Positions 1 through 9,887 of a stretch of DNA of 64,000 nucleotides are shown here, one piece after another. Source of the stretch: JADLDB01 sp040755835 (GTDB taxonomy: Bacteria; Myxococcota; Myxococcia; Myxococcales; Myxococcaceae). Below the pieces are notes generated by a model. That model made no database searches, was not told where the DNA came from, and saw only the letters and a list, made by a program, of their open reading frames with translations. The stretch lies in NCBI GenBank assembly GCA_040755835.1, contig JBFMAB010000010.1:16719-80718 (forward strand). Reading direction: 5' to 3'. The translations under genes were made by a program, and so were the position numbers. Numbering within the stretch: the first letter of the stretch is position 1; the number at the start of each line of letters is the position of its first letter.

Positions 1-368
1 TGCTCGAGGTGGCGCTGGACAACGCGGTGGAGGGCTGCGTGCGCGAGACGTACGGCGCGCTCGTGGCGCACCACCAGGCGGCGCACGCGGCCGACGCGGA
101 GATCCGCGAGGTGATGACGCGCATCGCCGGGGATGAGACGCGGCACGCGGAGCTCTCCTGGGACATCGCGGCGTGGGCGCAGACGCGGCTGTCTCCGTCG
201 GAGCGCGCGCAGGTGCGGCAGGCGCAGCGCGAGGCGGTCGCGAAGCTGCGCGCGGAGCTGTCGGTCCCGGTGGACCCGGCGCTGGTAGAGACGGCGGGCC
301 TGCCCGACGCGGCGTCGGCGGTCGCGATGCTGGAGGTGATGATCGCCGGTCTGCCCGCGTTGGCGTGA
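1..368 (+). CDS. Ferritin-like domain protein, C-terminal part (gene runs off the window start)
   Basis: The open frame is already coding at the window edge, so the true start lies upstream; the GTG at position 9 is probably internal. The visible part has a helical ferritin-like pattern: a Glu followed by an Ala/His-rich helix, then a DETRH motif, then a helix ending in a Trp-containing stretch. In this superfamily such Glu/His residues bind a di-metal centre. The tail is a short Ala-rich helix ending in a TGA. It is followed after 39 nt by the SET-domain gene on the same strand. Substrate and role are unknown; many myxobacterial proteins of this kind are simply annotated as ferritin-like. 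Confidence 0.6.
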   Translation, partial: LEVALDNAVEGCVRETYGALVAHHQAAHAADAEIREVMTRIAGDETRHAELSWDIAAWAQTRLSPSERAQVRQAQREAVAKLRAELSVPVDPALVETAGLPDAASAVAMLEVMIAGLPALA

Positions 369-407
369 CGTGGCGCGCCGCGGCGGCCTCTGGCATATGG
401 CCGCGCC

Positions 408-863
408 ATGCCGCTCGTCCCCGGACTTCGGGTCGTTCGCTCCCGCCTCCACGGCTACGGCGTGGTGGCCACGCGGGACTTCCCTGAAGGTGCGCTGCTC
501 GCCGAGGTCGAGGGCGTCGCGTGGCGCTCGCACGAGCAGTGGGACGACACATACAGCCTGCGCATCACCGACGAGCTGTACTTCGACATGGTGGACCAGA
601 CGCGGTGGATCAACCACTCGTGCGAGTGGAACGCCGAGGTGGACTGCGGCGTCGACGAGTCCGGTGAGCCGTGGGCGAAGGTGTACGCGTGGCGCGACAT
701 CAAGGCCGGCGAGGAGATTACCTACGACTACGAGTTCCCGCCCGAGCTCGCGGAGCCGTGCCACTGCGGCGCGGCTCGCTGCCGCGGGCGCATCGTGCGG
801 GAGGAGGAGCCGGTGGTCGCTCCGCCCCCGGAGTCGGTGAAGCGGGAGACGACGGGCGCCTGA
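408..863 (+). CDS. SET-domain protein lysine methyltransferase-like
   Basis: This 151-residue protein is almost entirely one SET domain. The opening strand (GYGVVATRDFPEG, about residues 16-28), the NHSC motif (69-72), GEEITYDY (101-108) and a post-SET Cys cluster (CHCGAARC, 118-125) are all present. In the family these bind S-adenosylmethionine, the target lysine and a zinc ion. Because the pseudoknot residues and the catalytic Tyr are intact, it is likely an active methyltransferase. The target is not visible from context. The ATG follows a TATGGC hexamer by 6 nt and has no Shine-Dalgarno sequence. Bacterial single-domain SET proteins are often considered horizontally acquired, but codon use here matches the neighbours. 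Confidence 0.85.
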   Translation: MPLVPGLRVVRSRLHGYGVVATRDFPEGALLAEVEGVAWRSHEQWDDTYSLRITDELYFDMVDQTRWINHSCEWNAEVDCGVDESGEPWAKVYAWRDIKAGEEITYDYEFPPELAEPCHCGAARCRGRIVREEEPVVAPPPESVKRETTGA

Positions 864-1088
864 GCGTCACCCGGTGACGCGCGCGCGGGACAGGCGCTGC
901 GCGTGCGTGCATCGGCGCAGCTCGAGGAAGAGCGCCGCGCGGAACACCCTCAGGACGTGCGCGGCGGGCCGGGGAGGACGGCGGCCAGCAGCCCCGGCAG
1001 CACGCGGGTGAGCAGCGGGCTCGCGTCCAGCACCGCCGCCTCCCTGTCGGGCCGGGCGCTGCTCGTCCACCGCTGCTCGCCGCTGTCC

Positions 1089-1964
1089 TCAGCCCCGGGG
1101 CAGCGCTTCCCGGTGGCGCAGCCACGACGCGGGCAGCCCGTCCCGGCCGACGCGCAGCGCCACCACGCTGCCCACGATGGCGCACGTCGTGTCGCGGTCT
1201 CCGAGGCCCGCGACGGTGCACCACAGCGCTTCCTCGAAGTCGTCGAGGTGCCGCGCGGCGCACCACAGCGCGAACGGCACGGTGTCCCACGAGAGGACGC
1301 GCCGGCCGCTCCCCAGCAGCTCCGCGGCTGCCTCGGGCGCCGTCGACGCCGGCACCTCCAGCGCTCGGGCCAGCCCATCGCGCGTCTCGCCACTCGGCAC
1401 GTGCGGCAGCACCGAGCGCAGGAGCGCGTCACCCTGCACACCATTCACGACGAGGGCCGCGGCCACCGCCACCGCCACCGCGCCCGCCTGTCCGTCCTCG
1501 TGCGCGTGCGTCACCTGCGCGGAACGCCGCGCCTCCGCGACGGTGCGCCCGAGGTCCGGCGCGAAGTACGCGCCCACCGGCGCCGCGCGCATCGCGCCGC
1601 CATTTCCCTTCGAGCCCTGGCCGTCGAAGACGCGGCCCGCGGCGAGCTCCCACGGCGTCCCCAGCCCGATGCCGAGGAGGACGTCGCGCGCCCCGCCGCC
1701 GTAGCCGCGCCCCGGCTCCTGCGCGTAGCGCCGCGCGAAGGCGCGCGCGAGCGCGTCGGCGTCCACCTGCCCGTGCGCCTCCAGCACCTCGACGATGGAC
1801 AGCGCCATCGCGGTGTCGTCCGTCCATGCCCACTCGCCGGCGGGCAGCTCGCGGGCCGCGAGGCGCTTCGCCACCTCGTCCGGCGGCCCGAAGAAGCGCT
1901 CGCCGAACGCATCACCCAGGGACAACCCGTCGAGTGACAGCACCATGCGCTCGCGCGGCGTCAT
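1089..1964 (-). CDS. ADP-ribosylglycohydrolase (DraG/ARH-like) family protein
   Basis: At 291 residues it has the usual length for a DraG/ARH hydrolase, which removes ADP-ribose from proteins or small molecules using two metal ions. Visible family motifs are GLSLGDAFGE (13-22), WTDDTAM (47-53), the GNGGAMR segment (120-126), THAHEDG (152-158) and the C-terminal metal-binding DRDTT followed by a small-residue helix. The canonical form of the last motif is DTDT, so one position is changed. No ADP-ribosyltransferase partner is visible nearby. It is divergent from the metal-importer operon, sharing an intergenic region of 77 bp. Confidence 0.88.
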   Translation of the reverse strand: MTPRERMVLSLDGLSLGDAFGERFFGPPDEVAKRLAARELPAGEWAWTDDTAMALSIVEVLEAHGQVDADALARAFARRYAQEPGRGYGGGARDVLLGIGLGTPWELAAGRVFDGQGSKGNGGAMRAAPVGAYFAPDLGRTVAEARRSAQVTHAHEDGQAGAVAVAVAAALVVNGVQGDALLRSVLPHVPSGETRDGLARALEVPASTAPEAAAELLGSGRRVLSWDTVPFALWCAARHLDDFEEALWCTVAGLGDRDTTCAIVGSVVALRVGRDGLPASWLRHREALPRG

Positions 1965-1984
1965 GGGGTTATGGTGACTTTTTC

Positions 1985-2018
1985 GGCGGCTTCCGGCAAG
2001 CCGCCCGTCTCCGGGCGG
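1985..2018 (+). promoter_or_regulatory. Two overlapping, mutually exclusive hairpins upstream of metal importer
   Basis: A perfect 8-bp stem (GGCGGCTT, 1985-1992, with AAGCCGCC, 1998-2005, loop of 5) shares its right arm with a second perfect 7-bp stem (CCGCCCG, 2001-2007, with CGGGCGG, 2012-2018, loop of 4). Only one can form at a time. It sits 24 nt before the binding-protein start, within the divergent promoter region. It could be an operator for a metal-responsive repressor or, if transcribed, an RNA switch. If the hexamer at 2024 is the promoter of the importer, the hairpins are upstream of its transcript, which favours a DNA operator. High GC raises the chance of accidental stems. Confidence 0.35.
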
Positions 2019-2023
2019 TGCGG

Positions 2024-2029
2024 TAGGGT
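2024..2029 (+). promoter_or_regulatory. TANNNT -10-like hexamer, probable leaderless promoter
   Basis: TAGGGT lies 12 nt before the ATG of the binding-protein gene, with no Shine-Dalgarno sequence between. It is one of seven such arrangements in the window. No clear -35 box is visible. Confidence 0.4.
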
Positions 2030-2041
2030 GCTGGCGTCCGC

Positions 2042-2878
2042 ATGGCTACGACGTTGCTCGCGCTGACGCTGGCTGCCGCCCCGCTGAAGGTGGGGGTGAC
2101 GCTGCACCCCTACTACTCGTGGACGGCGAACGTGGCGGCGGGGCTGCCGGTCGAGGTGCGGCCGGTGCTGCCGGGTGAGGTGGACGTGGGGGCGTACCAG
2201 CCGCGGCCGGAGGACGTGGCGAAGCTGGGCGAATTGGACGCGCTGGTCATCAACGGCATCGGCCACGACGACTTCATCCTCGACATGCTGAAGGCGTCGG
2301 GGAACACCCGGTGCAAGGTTATTCGCGCGAACGAGACGACGGCGCTGTTGCGCGGTTCGCACGGGGAGGCGGTGAACAGCCACACGTTCCTCTCGTTCTC
2401 CAACGCCATCCAGCAGTCGTACGTCATCGCGCGGGCGCTGGGCGAGCTGCGGCCGGAGCTGTCGGCGGCGCTGACGAAGAACGCTTCGGCGTACGCGAAG
2501 AAGCTGCGGGCCTTGCGCGCCGCGGCGGTGAAGCGCGTCTCGGCCTTCAAGGGCGCGCGGGTCATCACCGTGCACGACGGCTACAGCTACCTCCTGCAGG
2601 AGCTCGGCGTCGGCCTCGCGGGGGTGGTGGAGCCGGCGCACGGCCTCGTGCCGTCGGCGGCGGAGCTGGGGCAGGTGGTGGAGCAGGTGAAGAAGGAAGG
2701 CGTGCACCTCGTGCTGTCGGAGGAGCGCTTCCCGGCGGCGATGACGGAGGTGCTGAGGGACGCGGGCGCGAAGGTGGTGGTGGTGAGCCACGTCGCGACG
2801 GGCGCGTACACGCCGGAGCGCTTCGAGGTGGAGATGCAGGCCAACGTCGACGCGCTTGTGGCGGGGCTCTCGCCGTGA
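2042..2878 (+). CDS. Metal ABC transporter substrate-binding protein (cluster-9, ZnuA/TroA-like)
   Basis: This 278-residue exported protein matches the cluster-9 binding proteins that deliver Zn2+ or Mn2+ to an ABC importer. It has a short hydrophobic N-terminus (residues 4-13) lacking the usual Lys/Arg start; an in-frame TAG at 2024 leaves no earlier start codon. Family features are the YxPxPxD segment (52-58), NGIGHDDF (71-78), NSHTF (112-116) and HDGYSY (178-183). The usual first metal His, in DPHxY, is replaced: the protein reads VDVGAYQPRP. His75 could substitute. The gene overlaps the next by 4 nt (GTGA). Metal specificity cannot be read from sequence. Confidence 0.85.
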   Translation: MATTLLALTLAAAPLKVGVTLHPYYSWTANVAAGLPVEVRPVLPGEVDVGAYQPRPEDVAKLGELDALVINGIGHDDFILDMLKASGNTRCKVIRANETTALLRGSHGEAVNSHTFLSFSNAIQQSYVIARALGELRPELSAALTKNASAYAKKLRALRAAAVKRVSAFKGARVITVHDGYSYLLQELGVGLAGVVEPAHGLVPSAAELGQVVEQVKKEGVHLVLSEERFPAAMTEVLRDAGAKVVVVSHVATGAYTPERFEVEMQANVDALVAGLSP

Positions 2879-3489
2879 CGGCGGTGGTGGAGGTCGAGCG
2901 CCTCGCCGTCCCGGGCCGCGTGGAGGGCGTGACGTTCCGCGTGGAGGCGGGCGCGCTGCACGCGCTGGTCGGCCCCAACGGCAGCGGGAAGTCGTCGGTG
3001 CTGGACGCGCTGCTCGGGTTGGTGCCGTTCACCGGGACGGTGCGGGTGACGGCGCAGCGGCTCGCGCTCGTGCCGCAGCGCCTCGAGGTGCCGGTGGCGC
3101 TGCCGCTCACGGTGCTGGAGTTCCTCGCGGCGCAGCGCGCGGCGCGGCCGGTGGTGTTGGGCGTGAGCGCGGCGCAGCGCGCGACGCTGACGAGGGCGCT
3201 GGAGGCGATGGGTCTCTCCGCGGTGGTGGACAAACCGCTGTCGGCGCTGTCGGGCGGAGAGCTGCGGCGCGTGCTCATCGCGAACGCGCTGGCCGGCGTG
3301 CCGGACCTCGTGGTGCTGGACGAGCCGGAGGCGGGCCTCGACGCGGCGTCGCAGGCGGCGCTGGGCGAGGCGCTCGAGGGCCTCAAGGCGCGGGGGGTGA
3401 CGGCGCTGTGGGTGACGCACGACGCGGCGCGCGTGCAGGCCCTGGCGACACACGTCACCACGTTGGGCGTGGCGAGGGGGGCGGCGTGA
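2875..3489 (+). CDS. Metal ABC transporter ATP-binding protein
   Basis: A short ABC ATPase (204 residues) that would energise the importer encoded on either side. Walker A GPNGSGKSS (about 33-41), signature LSGGE, Walker B LVVLDEP, and the switch His in WVTHD are intact. The GTG start overlaps the stop of the binding-protein gene, giving translational coupling. It is shorter than most ZnuC proteins (around 230-250 residues) because the region between Walker A and the signature is compact and there is no C-terminal extension. Confidence 0.9.
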   Translation: MTAVVEVERLAVPGRVEGVTFRVEAGALHALVGPNGSGKSSVLDALLGLVPFTGTVRVTAQRLALVPQRLEVPVALPLTVLEFLAAQRAARPVVLGVSAAQRATLTRALEAMGLSAVVDKPLSALSGGELRRVLIANALAGVPDLVVLDEPEAGLDAASQAALGEALEGLKARGVTALWVTHDAARVQALATHVTTLGVARGAA

Positions 3490-4304
3490 CGGACGCGCTG
3501 TCCTTCCCATTCGTGCAGCGCGCCTTGCTCGCGGTGCTGCTGGCGGCGCCGCTGCTGGGCGGCCTGTCGCACCTCGTCGTCGCTCGGCGGCTCGCGTTCT
3601 TCTCGGCGGCCATCGGCCAGGCGGTGCTGACGGGCGTGGCGCTCGGCGTCCTCCTCGGCGAGCCGGTGGACGCGCCGTGGGGCAGCGTCTTCGGCTTCTC
3701 GCTGTTGACGGGCGTGGTGCTGGTCTTCGTGCGGCGCCGCTCGCTGTTGCCGCCGGACACGCTGGTGGGTGTGCTGCTCGCCTTCACGCTGGGCCTCGGC
3801 GTGTGCCTGCTGGTGGCGGTGACGAAGCGCTTCAACATTCACCAGCTCGAGGCGGTGATGTTCGGCAGCGTGCTGACGGTGCGCGCGGGCGACCTGGCGG
3901 CGCTGGGCGCGGCGCTGGTGGTGACGGTGGGGCTGGTGGGGCCGATGGCGAACCGGCTCCTGGTGCAGGCGGTGGACGCGCGGCTGGCGGCGGCGGCGCG
4001 CATGCCCGAGGCGCGCGACGAGTACCTCTTCGTGGTGGTGCTGACGGCGGCCATCGTGGTGTCGGTGAAGGTGATGGGCGCGCTGATGGTGGAGGCGATG
4101 CTGGTGGTGCCGGCGGCGGCGGCGCGCAACGTCTCGGCCAGCGCGCGCGCGGCGTTCGCGTGGAGCGTGGCGGTGGCGCTGGTGGCCGGCGTGGCCGGGT
4201 TGTTCGTCTCGACGCAGGTGAACGTGCCGTCGGGCGCGGCCATCGTGCTGGGCCTGGCGCTGGCCTTCGTGGTGTCGCTGTTGCCGCGGCCATTCCGCCG
4301 GTGA
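3486..4304 (+). CDS. Metal ABC transporter permease (ZnuB/ABC-3 family)
   Basis: The 272-residue product is a polytopic inner-membrane protein with about eight hydrophobic segments, the pattern of the ABC-3 permeases that pair with cluster-9 binding proteins. The segment around residues 192-217, with MGALMVEAMLVVPAA, matches the conserved helix pair near the ATPase interface. The GTG start overlaps the ATPase stop by 4 nt, so binding protein, ATPase and permease form a tight three-gene operon. No Zur/Fur-type regulator is in the window. Confidence 0.9.
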   Translation: MTDALSFPFVQRALLAVLLAAPLLGGLSHLVVARRLAFFSAAIGQAVLTGVALGVLLGEPVDAPWGSVFGFSLLTGVVLVFVRRRSLLPPDTLVGVLLAFTLGLGVCLLVAVTKRFNIHQLEAVMFGSVLTVRAGDLAALGAALVVTVGLVGPMANRLLVQAVDARLAAAARMPEARDEYLFVVVLTAAIVVSVKVMGALMVEAMLVVPAAAARNVSASARAAFAWSVAVALVAGVAGLFVSTQVNVPSGAAIVLGLALAFVVSLLPRPFRR

Positions 4305-4384
4305 GCGGATTTCTGCAAACCCCGGCCTCCCTCCCGTGACAGGGCGTCTGCGACGCTGCCCGTCTCCGGTGTCGCGCTCGAGGC

Positions 4385-5950
4385 CTATGAACGCCGGAAC
4401 TTCGCCTGCACGTACGTCGCGCCCGCCTCGCGCACCGCGCGCCCGTTCGCCGCGAGGTGCTCCAGCAGCTTGAACACCGTCTCGGCCTGGTCCGCCGCGC
4501 CCACCTTCGCCGCCAGCGCGTCCGCCGTCTGCGCCGCGGGCGTCAGCGCGTCGAGCACCTCCTGCTGCAGCGCGAGCACCGCGGCCGCCGCCTTCTTCCC
4601 GGCCTCCACGCCCGGCTGGTGGTAGGCGTTCACGTTGATGAGCGACGCGTAGAGCCCCACCGTCCGCTCGAAGAGGGCGATGAGCGCGCCCAGGCTGGCA
4701 GGCGACACCTCCGGAATCGTCAGCGTCATCGACTCGCGCCGCTTCTCGTGCAGCGCCGCGCGCGTCCCCAGCAGGAAGCCGAGCAGATAGTCCCCGCTCG
4801 TCACCCGCGGCTCCACCTCCATCGACGCGCCGGCGCGGTCCTTCAGCACTTCGATGAACAGCGCGAAGAAGTTCGGCACGCCGTCCAAAAGCTGCTGCAC
4901 GTACGCGTGCTGGTCGGTGCTGCCCTTGTTCCCGTACACCGTCAGGCCCTGGTGCACCTCCTTGCCGTCGAGGTCCAGCGTCTTCCCCAGCGACTCCATC
5001 ACCAGCTGCTGCAGGTACCGCGACATGAGCAAGAGCCGGTCCTTGTACGGCAGCACCACCAGGTCCTTCGCGCCGGTGCCGTGGCTGCCGTGGTGCCACA
5101 TCAACGCCATCATCGCGGCCGGATTCCTCCGCACGTCGCGCACGCGCGTCGCCTCGTCCATCTTCCGCGCGCCCTCCAGCATCGCGTCGATGTCCGCGCC
5201 CTGCAGCGCCGCCGGCAACAGCCCCACCGCCGACAGCTCCGACGTGCGCCCGCCGACCCAGTCCCACATCGGGAAGCGCGCGAGCCAGTCGGCCGACGCC
5301 TCGTACAGCTCGCTGCCTTCCCCTGTCACCGCCACCGCGTGCTTCGAGAAGTCGAGCCCCGCGCGCGTGAAGGCCGCCTGCGCCTCCAGCATGCCGTTGC
5401 GCGTCTCCTTCGTGCCGCCCGACTTGGAGATGACCACCACCAGCGTCTCCTCCAGCACCGGCGCGAGCTGCGCCAGCACGCGGTCGAAGCCGTCGGGGTC
5501 GGTGTTGTCGAAGAAGTACGGCGTCAGCCGGTCGCCGGTGCTGCCCAGCGCGTCCGCGGCGAGCTGCGGGCCCAGCGCCGAGCCGCCGATGCCCACCACC
5601 AAAAGCCGCGTGAAGCGCCCGGGCCTGAGCGGCTTCACCTTGCCCGCGTGCACGTCCGCGGCGAAGGCCTTCACCTGAGAGATCGCCTCCCGAATCGCCC
5701 GCGCGTCCTCCTTCGACGCGAGCTCCGGCGCGCGCAACCAGTAATGGCCCACCTTGCGCCGCTCGTCCGGGTTGGCCACCGCGCCGCCCTCCAACGCCGC
5801 CATCGCATCGAAGGCCTTGTGCATCGCCGGCTCCATCGACGTGAGCCACGCCTCGGAGAAGCCCATGCGGCTCACGTCCAGCGTGATGCCCAGAGCGTCG
5901 ACGGTGCACAGGTACTGCTGGTACCGCTCCCACAAGGCGCGCGTGTCCAT
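4385..5950 (-). CDS. pgi: Glucose-6-phosphate isomerase
   Basis: Interconverts glucose 6-phosphate and fructose 6-phosphate in glycolysis. The phospho-sugar loop SKSGGT and the signature GNKGSTDQHAYVQQL near the C-terminal third are diagnostic, and GIGGS precedes them. I chose the ATG at 5950 (521 residues), which gives normal family length; the frame stays open to 6064, adding 38 residues of low similarity. The gene is convergent with the metal importer and has no obvious operon partner. A pyruvate kinase gene is present 43 kb away, so the glycolytic genes are dispersed. Confidence 0.93.
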   Translation of the reverse strand: MDTRALWERYQQYLCTVDALGITLDVSRMGFSEAWLTSMEPAMHKAFDAMAALEGGAVANPDERRKVGHYWLRAPELASKEDARAIREAISQVKAFAADVHAGKVKPLRPGRFTRLLVVGIGGSALGPQLAADALGSTGDRLTPYFFDNTDPDGFDRVLAQLAPVLEETLVVVISKSGGTKETRNGMLEAQAAFTRAGLDFSKHAVAVTGEGSELYEASADWLARFPMWDWVGGRTSELSAVGLLPAALQGADIDAMLEGARKMDEATRVRDVRRNPAAMMALMWHHGSHGTGAKDLVVLPYKDRLLLMSRYLQQLVMESLGKTLDLDGKEVHQGLTVYGNKGSTDQHAYVQQLLDGVPNFFALFIEVLKDRAGASMEVEPRVTSGDYLLGFLLGTRAALHEKRRESMTLTIPEVSPASLGALIALFERTVGLYASLINVNAYHQPGVEAGKKAAAAVLALQQEVLDALTPAAQTADALAAKVGAADQAETVFKLLEHLAANGRAVREAGATYVQAKFRRS

Positions 5951-6144
5951 GCGCGGACCTTCGGCCTCGCACAGGCCCAAGGCAAGCGTGTCGTGCGGGC
6001 GCTCCAGCGGCGGCACCATGTGCCGCAACATCAAGACGCTGCACCACTTCGAGTCTCCCGCCACCCGCGAGGAGGGGGCGGTGAAGCGGTGGCGACCCGG
6101 GCCACGTCACGTGCGGGCTTCACGGCGCCGCGTTCCCTGTTCTG

Positions 6145-6172
6145 CTGACGCCGCGCGCCAGAGGAGTAGTCT
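6145..6172 (+). promoter_or_regulatory. Probable leaderless promoter: CTGACG - 16 nt - TAGTCT
   Basis: CTGACG (6145-6150) resembles a -35 box and TAGTCT (6167-6172) a -10 box, 16 nt apart. The ATG of the zinc-ribbon gene is 9 nt after the -10, so the transcript would begin at or next to the start codon. A GAGGAG run lies too far upstream (15 nt) to act as ribosome binding site. Confidence 0.45.
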
Positions 6173-6181
6173 CCCGCGCGC

Positions 6182-7546
6182 ATGAGTGCTCCCGCCTGTC
6201 CTCGAGATGGCACGCCGCTGACGCCCCAGTCGAACGTGCTCGGCCCCGACACGCAGGCGCACGTCTGCCCGAAGTGCGCCGGGGTGCTGGTCGACTGGAA
6301 GCACGGGCAGGCCTTCTTCCAGGCGCTGGGCCTCACCGTGGCGGATCTGCAGTCGCTGGTGCGGCAGTCGGCGGGGCGCCCGCAGAAGTCGGCGCCCGCC
6401 GTGTGCACCGCGTGCGGCAAGGGCCCCATGCGGCCCTTCACGTACAAGGGCGTGGACCTCGACCTCTGCGAGGCCTGCGGCACCGCGTGGCTGGACCGCG
6501 GCGAGCTGTCGCGCGTCACACAGGGCAAGCTGGGCGGCGACGTGAAGGCGACCGGCGTCGCCGGCGAGCGCGCCAGGGTGGTCGGCATCTACGAGGTGCT
6601 GTGGGACTGCCCGCATTGCGACGCGACGGAGCTCCTCGGGAAGACGCACCGCTACTGCCCCAACTGCGGCGGGCCGCAGGACCCCGCGAAGCGCTACTTC
6701 CCGCCGGCCGGCAAGGAGACCGCCGCCAGCGCGCAGTACGACGGCGCCGACAAGACGTGCCCCGCGTGCCAGACGCCGAACGGCGCGAAGTCGCACAACT
6801 GCCGCCACTGCGGCAGCCCGCTCGACGGGGCGCAGGAGGTGGGCCGCGTGGCGGACCGCAGCTCGGCCGCGCCGAAGGTCCCACCCGCCGGTGCGAAGTC
6901 TCCGAAGAGGAAGCTGTGGCCGTGGGTGCTGGGCGGCGTCGCGGCGCTGTGCTGCGTCTTCAGCGGCCTCGCGGCGCTGTGGAAGAAGGACGTCACCGTC
7001 ACCGTCACCAGGCACACCTGGACGCGGGAGATCGACGTCGAGTCGATGCAGGCGGTGCAGGACGATGCCTGGTGCGACTCCACGCCGGGCGACGCCTACA
7101 ACGTGAGCCGCCGGCGCGAGCAGCGGTCCACCAACAGAATCCCCGACGGCGAGGAGTGCCACACCCGCGACGTCGACCGCGGCGACGGCACCTTCGAGCG
7201 CCGGCAGGAGTGCAAGGCGAAGTACCGCGAGGAGCCCGTCTACGACGACAAGTGCTACTTCACCGTCGACCGGTGGAGGAAGGCGCGGACCGAGCGGGCG
7301 CAGGGGCAGGGCACCCAACCCGCGCCCCAGTGGCCCACCGTCCGGCTGGGGCGCACCGGCTCGGGCCTCGGCGCCGAGCGCGAGGGGCCGCGGCGGGAGA
7401 CGTACACCCTGGCGCTCCAGGGGCAGGACGGAAAGGCGTATTCCTGCAGCGTGCCCTTCTCGAAGTGGCAGGCGGTGAGCGACGGCACGGAGAAGCCCAT
7501 TCAGGTGGGCGTGCTGACGGGCGCCGCCGACTGTGACCAGCTGTGA
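6182..7546 (+). CDS. Multi zinc-ribbon protein with one transmembrane helix
   Basis: The 454-residue protein has four Cys-pair zinc ribbons in its first 215 residues: Cys6 with CPKC (29-32), CTAC/CEAC (75-99, the TFIIB-like 'WLDRGEL' type), CPHC/CPNC (143-162) and CPAC/CRHC (193-210). A single hydrophobic helix follows (about 246-266), then a C-terminal domain of about 190 residues with six further Cys residues, probably disulfide-bonded outside the membrane. Topology would put the ribbons in the cytoplasm. The small lipoprotein gene follows after 25 nt and is probably co-transcribed. No enzymatic domain is recognisable; binding to protein or nucleic acid is possible but not shown. Confidence 0.75.
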   Translation: MSAPACPRDGTPLTPQSNVLGPDTQAHVCPKCAGVLVDWKHGQAFFQALGLTVADLQSLVRQSAGRPQKSAPAVCTACGKGPMRPFTYKGVDLDLCEACGTAWLDRGELSRVTQGKLGGDVKATGVAGERARVVGIYEVLWDCPHCDATELLGKTHRYCPNCGGPQDPAKRYFPPAGKETAASAQYDGADKTCPACQTPNGAKSHNCRHCGSPLDGAQEVGRVADRSSAAPKVPPAGAKSPKRKLWPWVLGGVAALCCVFSGLAALWKKDVTVTVTRHTWTREIDVESMQAVQDDAWCDSTPGDAYNVSRRREQRSTNRIPDGEECHTRDVDRGDGTFERRQECKAKYREEPVYDDKCYFTVDRWRKARTERAQGQGTQPAPQWPTVRLGRTGSGLGAEREGPRRETYTLALQGQDGKAYSCSVPFSKWQAVSDGTEKPIQVGVLTGAADCDQL

Positions 7547-7571
7547 CTCTCACGTGAGGCGAGGCAAAGAC

Positions 7572-8096
7572 ATGCGGACGATGGCGACGGTGGCAGCGGC
7601 GGTGCTGGTTGGCGGGTGCACCTTCCCGCAGGTGGTGCCCGAGGCGCTCAACACCGAGTTCAAGCCGACGGGCGAGGTCTTCATGTACGACCGCAGCTGC
7701 GGCTTCGACGCCGTGCGCGTGCGCAGCCCCCACGTCAACCTGGCCAAGCGCACCGACGGCAGCTGGGGCGGGGTGCTGAACAAGGAGCCCATCGACGTCT
7801 CCGTCACCGACACCACCGTCCGCGGGGTGATGTTCGTGCTCACCCGCGAGGAGTCCAGCCCCGGCCGCCTCGTCATCACCGGGCAGATCAAGGGTGTCAT
7901 CTACCGCTTCGAGTTCGAGGAAGGCATCGCCCGTGTCCGCGGCGCCCGCGAGAGCCTCGACTTCAAGACCCGCTCGCCCATCGAGAACGGCGTGGCCTAC
8001 GGCCCCATGAAGAGCCTGCAGCTCAAAGGCGAAGCGGCCGCCGAGTCGCCGCCCTGGCCGCAGTTCGCCTTCGCGCTCGTCGCGATGTTCAACTGA
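7572..8096 (+). CDS. Putative lipoprotein, unknown function
   Basis: The N-terminus MRTMATVAAAVLVGGC is a lipoprotein signal with the lipobox LVGGC, giving a mature protein anchored at Cys16. The ATG at 7572 was chosen over the GTG at 7533 because it gives a proper signal peptide and follows a purine-rich GAGGCAAAG. The remaining 160 residues contain alternating beta-strand-like segments and no family I recognise. Its position 25 nt behind the zinc-ribbon membrane protein, whose C-terminal domain should face the same compartment, suggests the two work together at the envelope. Confidence 0.7.
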   Translation: MRTMATVAAAVLVGGCTFPQVVPEALNTEFKPTGEVFMYDRSCGFDAVRVRSPHVNLAKRTDGSWGGVLNKEPIDVSVTDTTVRGVMFVLTREESSPGRLVITGQIKGVIYRFEFEEGIARVRGARESLDFKTRSPIENGVAYGPMKSLQLKGEAAAESPPWPQFAFALVAMFN

Positions 8097-8251
8097 CGGC
8101 CGGTTTCCCCCGCCGTTTCAGAGCCTTGCGGCCACTTCGCGGCGCGAGCCCGGCGGCCGTGCCACCGCGCGTTTTCGGCTTCTCGCCGGGCGCCGATCGC
8201 TGGTAAGGCGCCCCCCGCGTTTCTTTCACCCACAGGAAGACGACTACAGCC

Positions 8252-9799
<1,548 letters not shown>

Positions 9800-9814
9800 G
9801 CCAGTCGTTTCAGC

Positions 9815-9839
9815 GGGCCGTCTCGCGAGCGAGCGGCCC
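9815..9839 (+). terminator. Strong hairpin after atpA
   Basis: GGGCCG (9815-9820) pairs with CGGCCC (9834-9839), enclosing CTCGC/GCGAG (9822-9826 with 9829-9833). The stem begins 15 nt after the atpA stop. There is no T-run, so it may act as mRNA 3' end protection or a weak terminator. Confidence 0.45.
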
Positions 9840-9887
9840 GGGGCTCCGCCGTTCGCGGCGCGGCGCTGCACGGTCTCCGGGCAGGCC

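Noticed and set aside
864..1088. Minus-strand coding-like text between the SET gene and the ADP-ribosylglycohydrolase gene (DASPLLTRVLPGLLAAVLPG, then VLRVFRAALFLELRRC in another frame).
   Set aside because: Two frames, no start codon or ribosome site in either, and no recognisable motif; could be a scrap but evidence is too thin to annotate.
5950..6064. Longer pgi start at 6064.
   Set aside because: The additional 38 residues do not resemble the family, and the ATG at 5950 gives standard length.
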